Assembly (NCBI GenBank): GCA_014894735.1
Contig: JADBKX010000088.1
Span: 1,702 to 7,888 of the forward strand
Direction of reading: 5' to 3'
Origin: Candidatus Sediminicultor sextus
GTDB taxonomy: Bacteria > Atribacterota > Phoenicimicrobiia > Phoenicimicrobiales > Phoenicimicrobiaceae
DNA length: 6,187 nucleotides
Shown: positions 5,501 to 6,187 of the stretch, piece by piece
Position numbering within the stretch: the stretch's first letter is position 1
How the letters are laid out: every line of letters starts with the position of its first letter
Position numbers and translations under genes: made by a program
The notes under the pieces: generated by a model
Seen by the model: the letters and a program-made list of their open reading frames with translations, nothing else
Told to the model about the DNA's origin: nothing
Database searches by the model: none

Positions 5501-6187
5501 ATCATGGTATAATCTTAAAGATTATCAGAAGGCCAGAGAAGTATACGAAAAATTTATCGAAATGTATCCTGAGGGGGATTTCTCAGCTAATGCCCAATTT
5601 GCTATCGCCTGGACTTATCTGGAGAATAAAGATTACAAATCGTCCATAGAGGAATTTAAAAAACTTATAAGTATTTATCCTGATAGTAAATTCACTGAAG
5701 AAGCGCAGTTTAGAGTTGGCAAGAACTATTATCTTTCAGGAGATAAGAATATGGCTAAGGCAGAACTGGGAAAGTTTATAAATTCTTACAGTAATAGTAG
5801 TTTCAGGGCAGAGGCTACGTATTTATCAAGCCAGATCTATTTACAGGAAGAGGACTGGATGGAAAGTATTATCAATTTAGATAGGCTGATAAGAGAATAT
5901 CCTGATAGTCCATATCTGTCAGAGGCTTTGTACGGCCTGTGCCTTTCTTATTTTAAAAAAGATGAATATGAAAAGGCCATTAAGGTGGGAGAAGAATATT
6001 TAGAAGATTATTCCAGTCTAGATTATGGTGATGATATTCTGTATATCAAGGCAATTTGCTGGGAAAAGTTAGAAAATCAGGAAAAAGCTATTTCTGATTA
6101 CCAGAATTTGATCTCTAAATATCCTCAAAGTCCATATGGTGTAAAAGCCCAGGAAAGATTGGAAGTATTAAAGAAGGGAAGTGAATA
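2565..6187 (+). CDS. Exported TPR-repeat protein with N-terminal TolB-N/FlgO-like domain (stop codon not in window)
   Basis: The frame is open for 1207 codons plus the final bases TA; I see no internal stop. Residues 1-39 look like a signal peptide: a basic start, a hydrophobic core at about 15-32, and VQA at 37-39 before S40 as a likely signal peptidase I site. Residues about 43-180 form an alpha/beta domain opening with VLYFNNRSG (46-54) and DWLSKGLTDMLIGDLSQ (59-75), resembling the TolB N-terminal/FlgO/CsgG-like family, whose members are envelope proteins often fused to TPRs. A short linker with TTTPTT follows. From about 220 to the end I count roughly 25 TPR units. The first nine are canonical, about 34 residues, with DP or NP at the turn. 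From about 608 on they are mostly 36-37 residues, with YPxS turns as in BamD/YbgF. A last helix (QERLEVLKKGSE) looks like a TPR capping helix. No enzyme motif is seen. A role as an envelope protein-binding scaffold is inferred. Confidence 0.88.
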   Translation, partial: MAKIISYLLKEKFSLKLFCIIIIFIIMISFFYNIQIVQASDGKISVLYFNNRSGQSSWDWLSKGLTDMLIGDLSQIDIFICSSRQEIEDLYYKYDLLPISAEIDKSLLIQLSKNLNAEVIFFGDFYLSSPSSLNLSLKKYDNSTGEITAFRDFIVGNTDIFNLKDQVILFILKELNVELSIQDKDRLTTTPTTSLKALNNYYKCLDLMDKAIVEYQGVDYPSKKLWAEAIEYGEGAVAADPKYAEAYYLLAEIYNRTHWTIKEANSLNSFIQLVEGNHLESKDIYKKASQAYFRLGYAFYSKGEHEQATEYFISSTEYDPDLLEAHLYLVQIYNDMGEIGLSLDESEEVLRIDPQNKDISWIIKKNEQSQKYGRKAYENYEKGYLSYKNGNFKEAVSYFESSILANPNFKEPHYYLALSYYQIGDLDNSISQWEEVIRIDSFDNTAQHFLNNCLEEKKYGRETLKYFNTGYDYYLKGEYDKALKEFTRSLDYNPEFEKARQFLSRSYYQLNLMDEYREERKKTTELQAISEEEKAVEYYKLGYEFYSLKEYTVAVEEIKKALDIKSDYPHARYLLAECYFQQKEYKLAQVEYERVVTDSEINEYSDDALWGSGWCYYLLEEYEEAAKRFLKLLNDFPDSDLALQARHKLGKSYFQGNNYADTIKVYREFLEKYSEYKGKETEEVYYLLGQAYFSSGEYKEAEVAFNNLLFFFPGFELASEVKYYNSLSLFKENKYEEAIVQLKDLISETGIEDKRKKEAQYLLARCWLNLKEYSKAIENLDGLKQFEVEDSLLEKVNFDLGLAYSQQGDKEKAILKFQEFIEKYPQSELIKSAHFELGKNLYDLKKYQLALSELKETSTDEALYLRGKASKELGDQEGEIAAFEELRERYPQSNFSQEAYFRLGNYYYNQKRDKEAIEEFNKIIQFFPQSPLLSESYYWMGWSYFKLTDYKKASEYFNQVEEDEENLDLGQRAKFMVAESWYNLKDYQKAREVYEKFIEMYPEGDFSANAQFAIAWTYLENKDYKSSIEEFKKLISIYPDSKFTEEAQFRVGKNYYLSGDKNMAKAELGKFINSYSNSSFRAEATYLSSQIYLQEEDWMESIINLDRLIREYPDSPYLSEALYGLCLSYFKKDEYEKAIKVGEEYLEDYSSLDYGDDILYIKAICWEKLENQEKAISDYQNLISKYPQSPYGVKAQERLEVLKKGSE

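Overview
The window looks like a chromosomal piece of an AT-rich bacterium with strong AGGAGG/AGGTGA-type ribosome binding sites. All genes read on the + strand. The Obg protein carries a C-terminal OCT domain, as in Firmicutes, Thermotogae and several deep-branching phyla. However, L27 starts directly at MAHKKG, without the cleavable N-terminal extension of Firmicutes, and no prp (ysxB) gene separates rplU from rpmA. Together with a large exported TPR protein whose C-terminal repeats resemble the BamD/YbgF style of diderm envelopes, this suggests a low-GC, probably diderm candidate lineage (an Atribacterota-like organism is my best guess). This placement is inference only.

Layout: (1) 1-148, a sigma-70-type promoter and a roughly 100-nt structured leader in front of rplU. 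(2) 149-460 rplU (bL21) and 546-806 rpmA (bL27), with a near-consensus promoter inside the 3' end of rplU. (3) 832-866, a strong intrinsic terminator, followed by a short palindrome containing GTGTCTGGCAC. (4) 942-2225 obg, the ribosome-assembly GTPase. (5) 2226-2564, 339 bases without a gene, made almost entirely of degenerate short tandem repeats with a period of 7 or 8, plus an AT-rich palindrome just before the next gene. (6) 2565 to the window end, one long exported protein of at least 1207 residues: a signal peptide, a TolB-N/FlgO/CsgG-like alpha/beta domain and about 25 TPR repeats. It stays open to the last base, and the final two bases (TA) could be the start of its stop codon.

The first three genes are the classic rplU-rpmA-obg cluster: two 50S proteins plus the GTPase that acts on late 50S assembly. 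Candidate promoters with 17-base spacers lie before rplU, inside rplU, across the rpmA terminator and at the end of obg. The transcription units may therefore be partly independent despite the conserved gene order. The TPR protein has no obvious functional tie to the ribosomal cluster. The least ordinary items are the period-7/8 repeat mosaic at 2244-2531 and the TPR protein it precedes.
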